Origin: Bacteroidetes bacterium UBA3022
GTDB taxonomy: Bacteria > Bacteroidota > Bacteroidia > Chitinophagales > BACL12
Reading direction: 5' to 3'
DNA: 10,084 nucleotides
Assembly: GCA_002346225.1 (NCBI GenBank)
Contig: DDYY01000099.1
Location: forward strand, 63,190 to 73,273
Below are positions 1 through 8,000 of this stretch, in pieces. Under the pieces are notes generated by a model. It ran no database searches. It saw only the letters and a program-made list of their open reading frames with translations, and was not told the DNA's origin. Each line of letters opens with the position of its first letter. Position 1 is the stretch's first letter. The position numbers were made by a program, and so were the translations under genes.

Positions 1-1007
1 ACAATACCGAATCCCGCCACCATAGCCAGCTCATTGAGGTAGGCGGCATGTCCGATAAAAAGAAAGAGCAAAAAGCCAATGAGATTCGAAAGGGATGTCA
101 GTATCAACGGTCGGCCAATGGTGCGGAACAGCTGCCAGCGCGCTTTGTCCGGCGCCACTCCTTCGTCGGTCAGCTGGCGGTACTGGCTGAGGATATGCAG
201 CAAATCGGAGAAGGACAGTATGGCCACAATAGCGGGAACGGTAGCCGTGAGCAGCGTAATCTTAAAGCCAGTGATAAACATGAAGCTGAATACGGCACTG
301 CAATTGAACACCACAAAACTCAACACGGGCAACAGCGTGCGCCGCGAACGGGTAAGCAGGAAATAACTGGCAAACAGCAACACTATCGCCAGCACACTGA
401 TGCGCAGCATGTCGGCGGTAGCGGCATCGGCCATGGCTTTTTCGGTTACCTCGGCACCCATCAATAATACTTTCCAGCCGGGTAAGTCAGACTCCAGAAA
501 TTCCTGCAGACTATCGCCGGAAAGTCCACCTGCTACCGACGACTCCGGAGTGTGGTAGAGGGTTGTCCATCGGCGGTCTTCAGATATAAATTTTTCTGTT
601 ATATCCGGATACTGATCCAGATGCTCCCAGCGCTCGTAGAATGCCAGACTATCAGCAAGTGGCAGAAAGGGTTCGGTGCGCGGACCCAGGTAATGCCATA
701 CGGCAAAATCAAAACGCGTTATGCTGGTGAGGTAGCGAATAGATGACCAGGAGGCGAGTGTATCCGACACAGCCTGTATTGCCAGCAGCTGTCGATAGGC
801 ATGCAGCGGCTCCGGTGCCTGCAACATCACCACCACATTGGTATCCCAGCTATTGAATTGGCTGAGCAGTTCCGCCCGGGCTTCGCGGTCATCTGCATCT
901 CCCAGTCCGGTAACGTCAATGGCAAAGTCTGCCTCCAGCTGGGTGTACGACCACAACCCTGCCAGACTGGCCAACCAGATAACCGTATAGATATAAATGC
1001 TTTTCAA
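1..1007 (-). CDS. RND/MMPL-type exporter, N-terminal part (runs off the left edge)
   Basis: An open frame on the minus strand runs without a stop from 1007 to the window edge, giving about 335 residues. It has one N-terminal membrane helix (about residues 3-20), a large extracytoplasmic loop (about 25-198), then a block of helices (about 200-218, 224-246, 250-268, 300-319). The stretch SFSDLLHILSQYRQ (265-278) followed by ILTSLSNLIGF (302-312) matches the conserved helix and TSLTTAIGF-type motif of RND superfamily 'predicted exporters' (COG1033/MMPL). These are proton-driven inner-membrane pumps for lipids or hydrophobic molecules. The likely start is TTG at 1007: it overlaps the TGA stop of the upstream esterase (TTGA), no in-frame ATG exists upstream before a stop near 1110, and the first internal ATG (residue 61) would cut off the first helix. 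The overlap implies translational coupling with the esterase. The substrate is unknown and the C-terminal half lies outside the window. Confidence 0.85.
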   Translation of the reverse strand, partial: MKSIYIYTVIWLASLAGLWSYTQLEADFAIDVTGLGDADDREARAELLSQFNSWDTNVVVMLQAPEPLHAYRQLLAIQAVSDTLASWSSIRYLTSITRFDFAVWHYLGPRTEPFLPLADSLAFYERWEHLDQYPDITEKFISEDRRWTTLYHTPESSVAGGLSGDSLQEFLESDLPGWKVLLMGAEVTEKAMADAATADMLRISVLAIVLLFASYFLLTRSRRTLLPVLSFVVFNCSAVFSFMFITGFKITLLTATVPAIVAILSFSDLLHILSQYRQLTDEGVAPDKARWQLFRTIGRPLILTSLSNLIGFLLFLFIGHAAYLNELAMVAGFGI

Positions 1008-1993
1008 TGGAATAAAGGTGCGAGCTTGGCTGCAATATACTGATGCCCTTCGGCATTTGGATGACTGTCGTAGGGAGCATTGGTCATGGCAGGGTCGGAA
1101 AAATCGAAATCAAGGTCTACCCAGGCCACGTGCTGTTCCGCCACCTGCTGTTGCACCGCCGTCAGGTAATCGCTGTGGTCGAGGGCAGCCACCACCAGTC
1201 GGGTGTTCGCTGCCCTGCACAGAGAATCCATGTGTAACAGCAAGGCGGCGGTGACCTGTTCGGGTTGTAGTTGAGCGGCTTTGCGATGATCGATGGTGAT
1301 GAAAATGGCGTTCACCAATGCCGACCATTCACGCAGAGGCGGATGCTGGTACAACTTGTTCCAGGCCACAAAACCCACCTTTCCGGAAGCATCGGCATAG
1401 GGAAAGCGGGCATCAGTCAGAGCGGTATCTGTTCCCGCTCCCGAACGGTGAAAGCCCACCTTCAACTCCCTGCGAAAGGAAGGTGTGAGGGCATTGCGGT
1501 CGGGATGCAGCGACGACAGTACCACCACCACTGCTTCCCACGGGCGCTCCATCAATGCCTGCTCCAGCTGCAGTAGCGATTGCACGGTGCCATAACCCGG
1601 CACGCCGAAGTTGTCCAGGTAGAGCTGCGGATATTGCGCCTGCAACAGCGAGCTGAAATGTTCTGCGTCATCCACCCCATAACCATAGGTGAAGCTACAA
1701 CCCAGCATAGCTATGGCCGGCAAGGTATCGGGCATAGCAGGAACCACCAGCCGATGCCCTGCGGCTGTGTGCGTGGCTTCAAACTGCACTGCATCATTCA
1801 GGGTGAATGCAAAAGTTCCGGGTACCAAAGCAATGCCGAGCGAGTCGTCTCCGGTGAATGCCGAAGGCGGCTCGATGACCACGCGGAAATCCGTATTGCG
1901 GTAAGGCCGGTAGCCCAGCATGCGCAGCAACAACTCCAGTACAATCAGACTGACAGCCAGCACATACAAAGGGAAAGACAGTTTTTTTATCAC
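1004..1993 (-). CDS. Membrane-anchored SGNH/GDSL-family hydrolase (SxtL-like position)
   Basis: A 329-residue protein with one N-terminal membrane anchor (about residues 5-26) and an extracytoplasmic SGNH-hydrolase domain. Block I is LGCSFTYGYGV (97-107) with the nucleophile Ser100; Cys replaces the usual Asp of GDS. Block II is NFGVPGYGT (128-136), SSLHPDRN (160-167) is the likely block III, and the C-terminal DSHPNAEGH (309-317) supplies the Asp309-x-His311 catalytic pair. The family includes esterases, lipases and O-acetyl-handling enzymes of lipids and glycans. I prefer the GTG start at 1993, which gives VIKKLSF just before the helix. An ATG at 2053 would add 20 atypical residues and lie upstream of a possible -7 box at 2031-2038. 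It is divergent from the carbamoyltransferase and overlaps the exporter start by 4 nt. In saxitoxin clusters a GDSL lipase (SxtL) accompanies the same carbamoyltransferase set, so deacylation or transfer on a carbamoylated product is a reasonable inference, not shown. Confidence 0.85.
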   Translation of the reverse strand: MIKKLSFPLYVLAVSLIVLELLLRMLGYRPYRNTDFRVVIEPPSAFTGDDSLGIALVPGTFAFTLNDAVQFEATHTAAGHRLVVPAMPDTLPAIAMLGCSFTYGYGVDDAEHFSSLLQAQYPQLYLDNFGVPGYGTVQSLLQLEQALMERPWEAVVVVLSSLHPDRNALTPSFRRELKVGFHRSGAGTDTALTDARFPYADASGKVGFVAWNKLYQHPPLREWSALVNAIFITIDHRKAAQLQPEQVTAALLLHMDSLCRAANTRLVVAALDHSDYLTAVQQQVAEQHVAWVDLDFDFSDPAMTNAPYDSHPNAEGHQYIAAKLAPLFH

Positions 1994-2102
1994 GTGGCAA
2001 GCGGCAATTGCCCTGTGGAAATTACCAGCGCAAGTATAAGCAATGCCCGCCACATGCGCCGTCGCGCCGGTTCTGCAAAGCGCCTTATCTTTCTGCCCGG
2101 AA
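1994..2102. promoter_or_regulatory. Divergent intergenic region with weak -7-like boxes in both directions
   Basis: These 109 bp separate the esterase (leftward) and the carbamoyltransferase (rightward), so both promoters should be here unless transcripts enter from elsewhere. On the minus strand TATACTTG (2038 down to 2031) is one mismatch from the Bacteroidota -7 consensus TAnnTTTG and lies 38 nt before the GTG start. On the plus strand TATCTTTC (2086-2093) is also one mismatch off, but only 10 nt before the ATG, which would give a very short leader. I see no good TTG -33 element at the right distance for either, so both are tentative. Confidence 0.35.
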
Positions 2103-3923
2103 ATGCCAACCGTACTGGGAATATCTGCTTACTACCACGATGCTGCTGCTGCCCTGGTGCGCGACGGAAAGATAGTGGCTGCGGTGCAGGAAGAGCGCTT
2201 CAGCAGGAAGAAAAACGACGCTGCCTTTCCCGCCCAAAGCATACAATATTGTCTGCAGGCAGCAGGACTCGGCTGGCAGGAAATCGACGCCATTGTATTC
2301 TACGATAAACCCCTGCTGAAATTCGAACGCCTGCTGGAAACCCATTTGTGGAACGCACCACGGGGCTTCCTGCCTTTCCTGAAAGCCATGCCGGTATGGA
2401 TGCGCCAGAAGCTCTTCCTCAAAGCTGAATTGAAAAAGGAACTGAGTGCCCTGGGCATGGATAAGCGCAGCAAGGTGCCCCTCCTGTTCTCCTCTCACCA
2501 CCTGTCGCATGCTGCCAGTGCCTTCTATCCTTCTCCTTTTGAAGAAGCCGCTGTGCTCACCATCGATGGAGTAGGCGAATGGGCCACGGCATCTATCGCC
2601 AGCGGCAAGGGCAATACCCTTACCCTGCACAAGGAGATGCACTACCCAAATTCCCTGGGACTACTCTACAGCGCTTTTACCTACTACCTGGGTTTCAAGG
2701 TCAATGAGGGCGAGTACAAGGTGATGGGACTGGCACCCTACGGCGACCCACATGCAGCGGAGACGAAGGCCAATGTAGAACGGATTACCGGTGCTTTACT
2801 GACGGTATTCGAAGACGGTTCTATACAACTGAATGAAAAATATTTTTCTTTTGGATATGCATTGCGCATGGTGCCTGATGCCAAATGGGAGGCGCTCTTT
2901 CAACTGAAGCGAAGACTGCCCGAAGAAGACATTACCGCAGCGCACTGCAACCTGGCCCTGGCCCTGCAGATGGTGACGGAGTCTATAGTATTACAACTTG
3001 CTGCCCACGCCCGGCAACTGACGGGACTGAACCGCCTTTGTCTGGCCGGTGGTGTGGCGCTGAACTGTGTGGCCAACGGCAAGCTCAGGCAATCGGGAAT
3101 GTTTTCCGATTACTGGATTCAGCCCGCAGCCGGTGACGCAGGAGGTGCCCTGGGCGCAGCGCTGGCAGTTACCTATCAGTATTTCCACACCCGGCGGCAG
3201 GTCGCACCCGGCGATACTATGCAGGGCGCTTTTCTGGGACCTGAACCCGGCGAAGTGGATATCCCTGCCCTGCAGGCAGCACATCCCGACCTGCACATCG
3301 AACGCTTTGAAGACGAAGCAACTTTGGCGGCACATGTCGCTGCCCAACTGGTGCAGGGAAAGATAGTGGGCTGGTGCCGGGGCCGCATGGAATTTGGTCC
3401 GCGCGCGCTGGGTGCCCGTTCCATTCTCGCCGATCCCACCTTCCCCGGAATGCAGAAAAAGCTGAACCTGCACATCAAAAACCGCGAGGCCTTCCGCCCC
3501 TTTGCACCGGTCATGTTGCAGGAGGAAGCACGGCAATTCTACAATGCTTCCTATCTTTCACCTTATATGCTGCTCGTTGCACCGCTGGTGGAAAAATACA
3601 GATTGCCCGTGCCCGAAAACTACGCACAAATGCCGCTCATGGAACGCCTCTACACACCAAGAAGTAAGTTGCAGGCAGTGGTGCACGTCGATTTTTCCTC
3701 CCGACTGCAAATCTGCGACAGCGAACAACACCCCTTGTGGAACCTGCTACACGCCAGCCGTCAGTTGACCGGCACCGGTATGCTGGTCAATACCAGTTTC
3801 AATGTGAAGGATCAGCCTATTGTGGCAACCGCCATGGACGCACTGAATTGCTTTCTTACAACCCGCATGGATAGTGTCGTTATCGTTTCCACCATCATTT
3901 CAAAAAAGGAAACTACCCCATGA
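2103..3923 (+). CDS. O-carbamoyltransferase, NodU/CmcH/SxtI family
   Basis: A 606-residue enzyme, the normal length for the family. It should move a carbamoyl group from carbamoyl phosphate, via carbamoyl-adenylate made with ATP, to a hydroxyl of an acceptor. The N-terminal Kae1/actin-like domain starts with LGISAYYHDAAAALV (5-19). It contains QEERFSR (29-35), the metal-binding HHLSHAASAFYPSPF (132-146, with the HxxxH pair His132/His136), TIDGVGEW (153-160), KVMGLAPYGDP (206-216), LAGGVALNCVANGK (314-327) and GDAGGALGAA (344-353). The C-terminal domain holds GRMEFGPRALGARSILADP (427-445) and NTSFNVKDQPIV (563-574). The start at 2103 was chosen because MPTVLGISAYYHD matches the usual family N-terminus; an in-frame ATG at 2043 would add 20 residues of no family character. 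Its stop overlaps the next start (ATGA). The DUF5989 and SxtJ partners downstream place it with the SxtI-type enzymes. The acceptor cannot be told from sequence. Confidence 0.95.
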   Translation: MPTVLGISAYYHDAAAALVRDGKIVAAVQEERFSRKKNDAAFPAQSIQYCLQAAGLGWQEIDAIVFYDKPLLKFERLLETHLWNAPRGFLPFLKAMPVWMRQKLFLKAELKKELSALGMDKRSKVPLLFSSHHLSHAASAFYPSPFEEAAVLTIDGVGEWATASIASGKGNTLTLHKEMHYPNSLGLLYSAFTYYLGFKVNEGEYKVMGLAPYGDPHAAETKANVERITGALLTVFEDGSIQLNEKYFSFGYALRMVPDAKWEALFQLKRRLPEEDITAAHCNLALALQMVTESIVLQLAAHARQLTGLNRLCLAGGVALNCVANGKLRQSGMFSDYWIQPAAGDAGGALGAALAVTYQYFHTRRQVAPGDTMQGAFLGPEPGEVDIPALQAAHPDLHIERFEDEATLAAHVAAQLVQGKIVGWCRGRMEFGPRALGARSILADPTFPGMQKKLNLHIKNREAFRPFAPVMLQEEARQFYNASYLSPYMLLVAPLVEKYRLPVPENYAQMPLMERLYTPRSKLQAVVHVDFSSRLQICDSEQHPLWNLLHASRQLTGTGMLVNTSFNVKDQPIVATAMDALNCFLTTRMDSVVIVSTIISKKETTP

Positions 3924-4072
3924 TAGACGCTTTGCAAGACTTACTCCGCTTCATGAAGGCCCGTAAAAAATACTGGCTGGTACCGCTCATCGTCATACTC
4001 GTAGGTCTCGGTGTGCTGTTGGTATTCGGTGGAGGTACAGCCGCGGCACCTTTTATATACTCATTGTTTTAA
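3920..4072 (+). CDS. DUF5989 small membrane protein (SxtK-like)
   Basis: This 50-residue ORF starts with an ATG that overlaps the carbamoyltransferase stop (ATGA at 3920-3923), which indicates translational coupling. It has an amphipathic N-terminus (LQDLLRFMKARKKYWL, 5-20) with a basic cluster, one hydrophobic helix (about 20-36) and a C-terminal AAAPFIYSLF (41-50). That layout, RKKYW-L-P followed by a helix and APFIYxLF at the end, is the DUF5989 pattern as I know it. This family is repeatedly found beside NodU-type carbamoyltransferases and corresponds to SxtK of saxitoxin clusters. The basic cluster suggests the N-terminus stays in the cytoplasm. Its function is unknown; anchoring or regulating the carbamoyltransferase at the membrane is an inference from constant linkage. 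Confidence 0.85.
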   Translation: MIDALQDLLRFMKARKKYWLVPLIVILVGLGVLLVFGGGTAAAPFIYSLF

Positions 4073-4073
4073 T

Positions 4074-4436
4074 ATGAAATGGTCGCCTGATAAAAGAGAT
4101 GTGCTTGTCATTACCGGAGGTTTCCTCCTGTTGCACCTCCTTACCGGGCGGGACTGGTGCCTCTATGTCGCCGCCATTGCGCTGCTGATGGGATGGGTGC
4201 ATCCCTTGTCAAGAACATGGCTGTTGAAAGCATGGTACGGACTGGCGATGGTGTTGGGTGCCATCTCATCGAGGGTGGTGTTGACAGTAGTTTACTTCGT
4301 TGTACTTTGTCCCCTGGCATTGTTGCATAATATATGGGTTAAAAATAAATATAATTTACCGAGAAAGCCGCTGCACAGCACTTTGCTGGAAGTGGAGGAA
4401 ACAGTAGATACCGCTTTCTTCGAAAGGCCCTGGTAA
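4074..4436 (+). CDS. SxtJ-family membrane protein
   Basis: A 120-residue protein beginning one base after the DUF5989 stop (TAA-T-ATG), clearly the third gene of one operon. Hydrophobic segments lie at about residues 8-23, 27-43 and 53-87, the last long enough to be two helices. The core LKAWYGLAMVLGAISSRVVL (51-70) and VVYFVVLCPLALLHNIW (72-88) resembles the SxtJ family pattern of W-x-x-a-x-x-lG-x-i-x-s followed by Yf-x-x-x-P. The acidic tail ends FFERPW. An earlier in-frame ATG at 4011 lies inside the preceding gene and adds residues foreign to the family, so 4074 is preferred. No enzymatic motif is visible. SxtJ proteins have no established function; they co-occur with SxtI-type carbamoyltransferases and DUF5989 peptides, so the three may form a membrane complex. 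Confidence 0.85.
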   Translation: MKWSPDKRDVLVITGGFLLLHLLTGRDWCLYVAAIALLMGWVHPLSRTWLLKAWYGLAMVLGAISSRVVLTVVYFVVLCPLALLHNIWVKNKYNLPRKPLHSTLLEVEETVDTAFFERPW

Positions 4437-4779
4437 TCGTATATAGGTGGGGATGAGGAGCAATGCACCGACTGCTTCCCATGGCCGCATGGTCGGGCTT
4501 TCCGCTGTAGGCCCGCTAATAGGGCAGTGAGCATAACAACAAGTGATAATTCCAAGCGGGCGCTGCCGCTGCAATCCCGGCTAAGAATTTCCTTTGTCCG
4601 CTTCGTCGCTCGGGTAGCCATGTGTATAAATATCAGCATACGCTGTCACTTCTCCGCAGGAAAGAATAACACTTACTTCATAGACGGTCAACGCTTCACT
4701 GCACAATCCTTGTTATTCGGTAGCAAGTGAACAACTGTTTCCTGAGCTCCTAAATGCAGCAAGGAGATGCCTGAGGCAA

Positions 4780-4813
4780 TTATGACATTTTTTCGACAAT
4801 GCCTTATGACAAT
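4780..4813. repeat. Direct repeat of TTATGACA, 24 bp apart
   Basis: TTATGACA occurs at 4780-4787 and again at 4804-4811. GACAAT occurs at 4795-4800 and again at 4808-4813. Spacing near two helical turns is compatible with a regulator binding one DNA face, but could be chance in an AT-rich spacer. It lies 27 bp upstream of the -7-like box at 4840. Confidence 0.35.
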
Positions 4814-4839
4814 CGACCGGCACAAGTGCTAAATCTTTC

Positions 4840-4847
4840 TACCTTCG
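4840..4847 (+). promoter_or_regulatory. Possible -7 promoter box (TACCTTCG)
   Basis: TACCTTCG fits the Bacteroidota -7 consensus TAnnTTTG with one mismatch and is followed by GGCCGT. A very similar string, TATCTTCGGCCGT, precedes the RidA-like gene at 8849. If used here, the large secreted-protein gene would have a leader of roughly 170 nt. No clear TTG is seen at the -33 position. Confidence 0.35.
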
Positions 4848-4970
4848 GGCCGTTACGCAATTGTTGTAGCATCCCCCTGATTGTCCAGTCACATTTGTGG
4901 AACTTCTGATATCCCATTATAAATAGAAGTCCCTTTTTTTGTACGCATCATGTCTCGTGCACCACACATC

Positions 4971-4988
4971 TGTTACAACCCCGTAACA
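4971..4988. promoter_or_regulatory. Operator-like inverted repeat TGTTAC-N6-GTAACA
   Basis: Perfect 6-bp arms TGTTAC (4971-4976) and GTAACA (4983-4988) flank the spacer AACCCC, ending 35 bp before the ATG of the secreted-protein gene. The size and symmetry fit a dimeric repressor or activator site; a small RNA hairpin in the leader is the alternative. The regulator is not identified. Confidence 0.45.
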
Positions 4989-5023
4989 CACCACCTGTTT
5001 TCACATATTAAAATAAACACAAA

Positions 5024-8000
5024 ATGACAGAACGATTCATTCGCTCCCTGTTACTACACACCATTTTTTTCTTTGCAGGTACCGCCCTGGTAGCGGGACA
5101 AATGACCATGGACGATTGCAGTATGCATATGGATGACATGGCCATGCATACCGAACACTGCGCTGTCTTCGCCCTTGTAGCTTATGAGGACGTCACCGTG
5201 CAAACTATAGCTTCGGGCAACTGGAATGATCCTGCCATCTGGAGTACCGCTGCGGTGCCGGGTGCCGGCGACCGGGTGCTGGTAGACAGTGCCCATACCG
5301 TGACGTATAATCAGAGCAGTGAGGTGGCATTGTTCACCCTGCGTGTGGACGGTCACCTGGAGTTTCGCACCGACATGCATACCCTGCTGGTGGTGAACAC
5401 CCTGGTGGTAGCTCCGGACGGATACCTCACTATCGGCACCGCAGCTAATCCGGTGGGGGCAGCATATACCGCCACCGTACGTTTCCCCGACCAGGGACCC
5501 ATCGATACCGCCTGGGATCCTTTCCTGTTCAGCAAGGGGATGATCAGCCACGGGCATCTGGAAGTGCATGGAACACCTAAAACGGCCATCCTGAACCTGA
5601 GGGGCAACAGCATTGCAGGTGCCACCAATATAAAAACAGATGTGCTGCCGGCTGGATGGCAGCCGGGTGACATCGTCCTCGTACCGGGCGTGGAAACCAA
5701 ATTTTCCGGCTCCAATGCCGACAATTCCAAATACCAGGATGAGCTGCTGGAAATCAGTGCCATCATAGGCAAGACCATTACCTTCACCAACCAGGCAGAC
5801 GGCAGCAATGCCCTGCTCTACAACCACAAGCCTCCGGGAGGTTACAACCTGCGGTCCGCGGCAGGGAACATGACCCGCAACGTAATATTTGAAACCGAAA
5901 ACTATACGGCACTGCCCCACCAGCAAAGAGGGCATGTGATGCTCATGCACCGCCCTATCCAGCAGGTGCGCTACGCTGCCTTCATCGGGCTGGGCAGAAG
6001 TGATAAAGGCATACTGGTCGACGATCCGGTGGTAGTGGATGGTGTGCTTGTAAGTGGTGGCACCAACCCCCGCGGCAGGTACGCGCTGCATCTGCACCGT
6101 GCCGGTCGCAATGATTATATGGGCGACCCGGTGGTGCTGGAAGGCAATGTCATTATCAGCACTCCGGGCTGGGGCATCGTGAACCACTCCAGCCACGCCG
6201 ATATCATCGACAACATTGTATTTGAATACAAGGGAAGTGCCTTTGTAACGGAGCTCGGCGATGAGCTGGGCAGTTTTGTCCACAACCTTTCGGTAAAAGG
6301 CATCGGCACCAAAGATGACCCCTATGTCAACCTGTTCGACCGCCTCTATGCCTTCGACCTGGGACACGAAGGCAATGGCTTCTGGCTGAAAGGCGACAAT
6401 GTGGAACTCATCAACAACATTGCCACCTCCTGCGACGCAGCCGGTTTCAATTACTTCAGCGACGACGATCAGTTTACGGATGAACTCCGCCCCATGGTTC
6501 CCAAAGCGGCCACCCTGCAGCCGGCACTGGCTGGTGACCAGGACTCAATTTTCTCGGTCCTCATTCCTATTCGGCGCAACCAGGGTTCTGTGGCGTACAA
6601 TGTGCGCACCGGTATCTTCTTCTGGACCCACATGTACAACGACGACAACATTGGCGATTTCACGCGCTCTCAGTTCTATCCCAACACCCACAACGCGATG
6701 AGTGTGGTCAGCAATTTCAAAATATGGAACGTCACCCAGCAGGGGATTTCGCTGAGCTATTCCAGCCAGGTGCATCTTAAAAACGGCCTGTTGCTGGGCG
6801 ACCCTGAGACCTTGTTTACACCCGAAGGCGACAGCATACCTTACTCTGAATCTGCAGGATATGGTATCAGCACCAATGGGGTAACGGGACAGGTATTCAT
6901 TGAGGGCCTCGATATCGTCGGCTGGTTGTACGGCGCTCCCGTATTGCGCGCCGACAACGTGGTGAGCGGTGATGGAAAGGAATACGATTTCAAAACATCG
7001 TGGATCAGCGGTTGTACTTTCCGCGATAACAAATACCACCTGTATCCCGAAACAGGTCAGGACGCGTTGCTGCATCCGGGATATGATGCCTATCCGCAGT
7101 TTGCTGAAATCCGCACTACCAATTATTTCCAGCCTAATGCACTCAATACCCCGCCGCTGGCATTATTCAGTCACACCGCCGTGGGAGGCACCACGGTGCT
7201 GTTCGATGCTGCTGCAGCGATGGACGGCGACAGCTATACTACCAACGAGGGCAACGGTATAGCGGGCTACTACTGGCAGTTCGGCGATGGAAGTACCGGC
7301 TACGGACAACAAATACGCCATACCTATGCTACCGCCGGCACTTACAATGTGCTGCTGACCGTGATGGATGAGCAGGGCAAGACACATACCGATGGCAGCG
7401 CAGTCAATGTAGTGGCGCTCCCACTGCAGAATGCAGTAAAAGATCCGCACTTCGATGCCGATACCCTGGGCGGCGCCTTCCTCTTAACCGGCCAGCACTT
7501 TTTCTTCGACGCCGAATGGCTGCAGGAAAGCAACTGGGTACTGGAAGGCGGCAAAGCCATGATGTACAACAGCAGTACTTACGAGAGACCGCTGACCCAG
7601 GTCATACGCAACTACAGGTCGCATCAGGGACTGGTGCCTTTTTCTCTTCAAAGCATCAATAGCGGTGGCAATGCATTGTCCAACGACTTATTTGTCGAAG
7701 TACTGGGCATCAATGGCGAATTCATGGATCCGGAAATCACTACACGCGCCAACATTTCACCCATCAACAATGCCGATGCAACATATACCCGTCAGGTGCT
7801 GCTCTCGGCCAATTACGGTCAGAACCTGTACAACTGGCAGACGTTTTATGATACACTCGATCTGGGTGCAGGCTACGATTACCTCGTGCTGAAAATATAC
7901 TCCCAGGGCGTTCGTCCATCTAAAAATGATGTGCAAGGGGTAGATAATATTTGTTTTCCCTGCGACTGCGATGTCCCTGTGGCACTCGCCGCCGATGCCA

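Larger units (their letters stand above)
4437..5023. other. 587-bp intergenic region with no convincing gene
   Basis: I find no tRNA, rRNA fragment, CRISPR or recognisable insertion-sequence end here. Short frames exist, such as an arginine-rich 67-codon frame at 4527-4730 and minus-strand frames that extend under the SxtJ gene, but none resembles a known protein or carries a plausible start context. The left half (4437-4650) is GC-richer and could be decayed coding DNA. The right half (about 4660-5023) is AT-richer and looks regulatory: it holds a direct repeat at 4780-4811, a -7-like box at 4840-4847, a T-run at 4934-4940 and an inverted repeat at 4971-4988. No intrinsic terminator with a T-tail is visible after the SxtJ gene. 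Confidence 0.6.

Noticed and set aside
48..467. Plus-strand frame of 139 codons at the left edge
   Set aside because: The minus strand reads as an RND exporter with membrane helices and family motifs, while this frame is low-hydrophobicity Gln/His-rich sequence typical of a shadow frame.
1004..4436. A true saxitoxin biosynthesis cluster
   Set aside because: Only the carbamoylation and esterase block is present; no core enzymes such as the SxtA-type synthase or amidinotransferase are in the window, so a toxin call is unsupported.
4511..4525. Small hairpin GCCC-N7-GGGC after the SxtJ gene as a terminator
   Set aside because: The stem is only 4 bp and has no T-tract, so it is not a credible intrinsic terminator.
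4527..4730. 67-codon plus-strand frame in the intergenic region
   Set aside because: It starts at GTG, is Arg/Ser-rich with no recognisable motif and no promoter or neighbour support; probably chance.
4820..4829. GCAC-AA-GTGC mini-dyad
   Set aside because: Arms of 4 bp are expected by chance in several hundred bases.
5054..6367. 437-codon minus-strand frame opposite the secreted-protein gene
   Set aside because: Its translation shows no domain logic; the opposite frame has a signal peptide, G8 and T9SS signatures. Long antisense frames are common with this codon usage.
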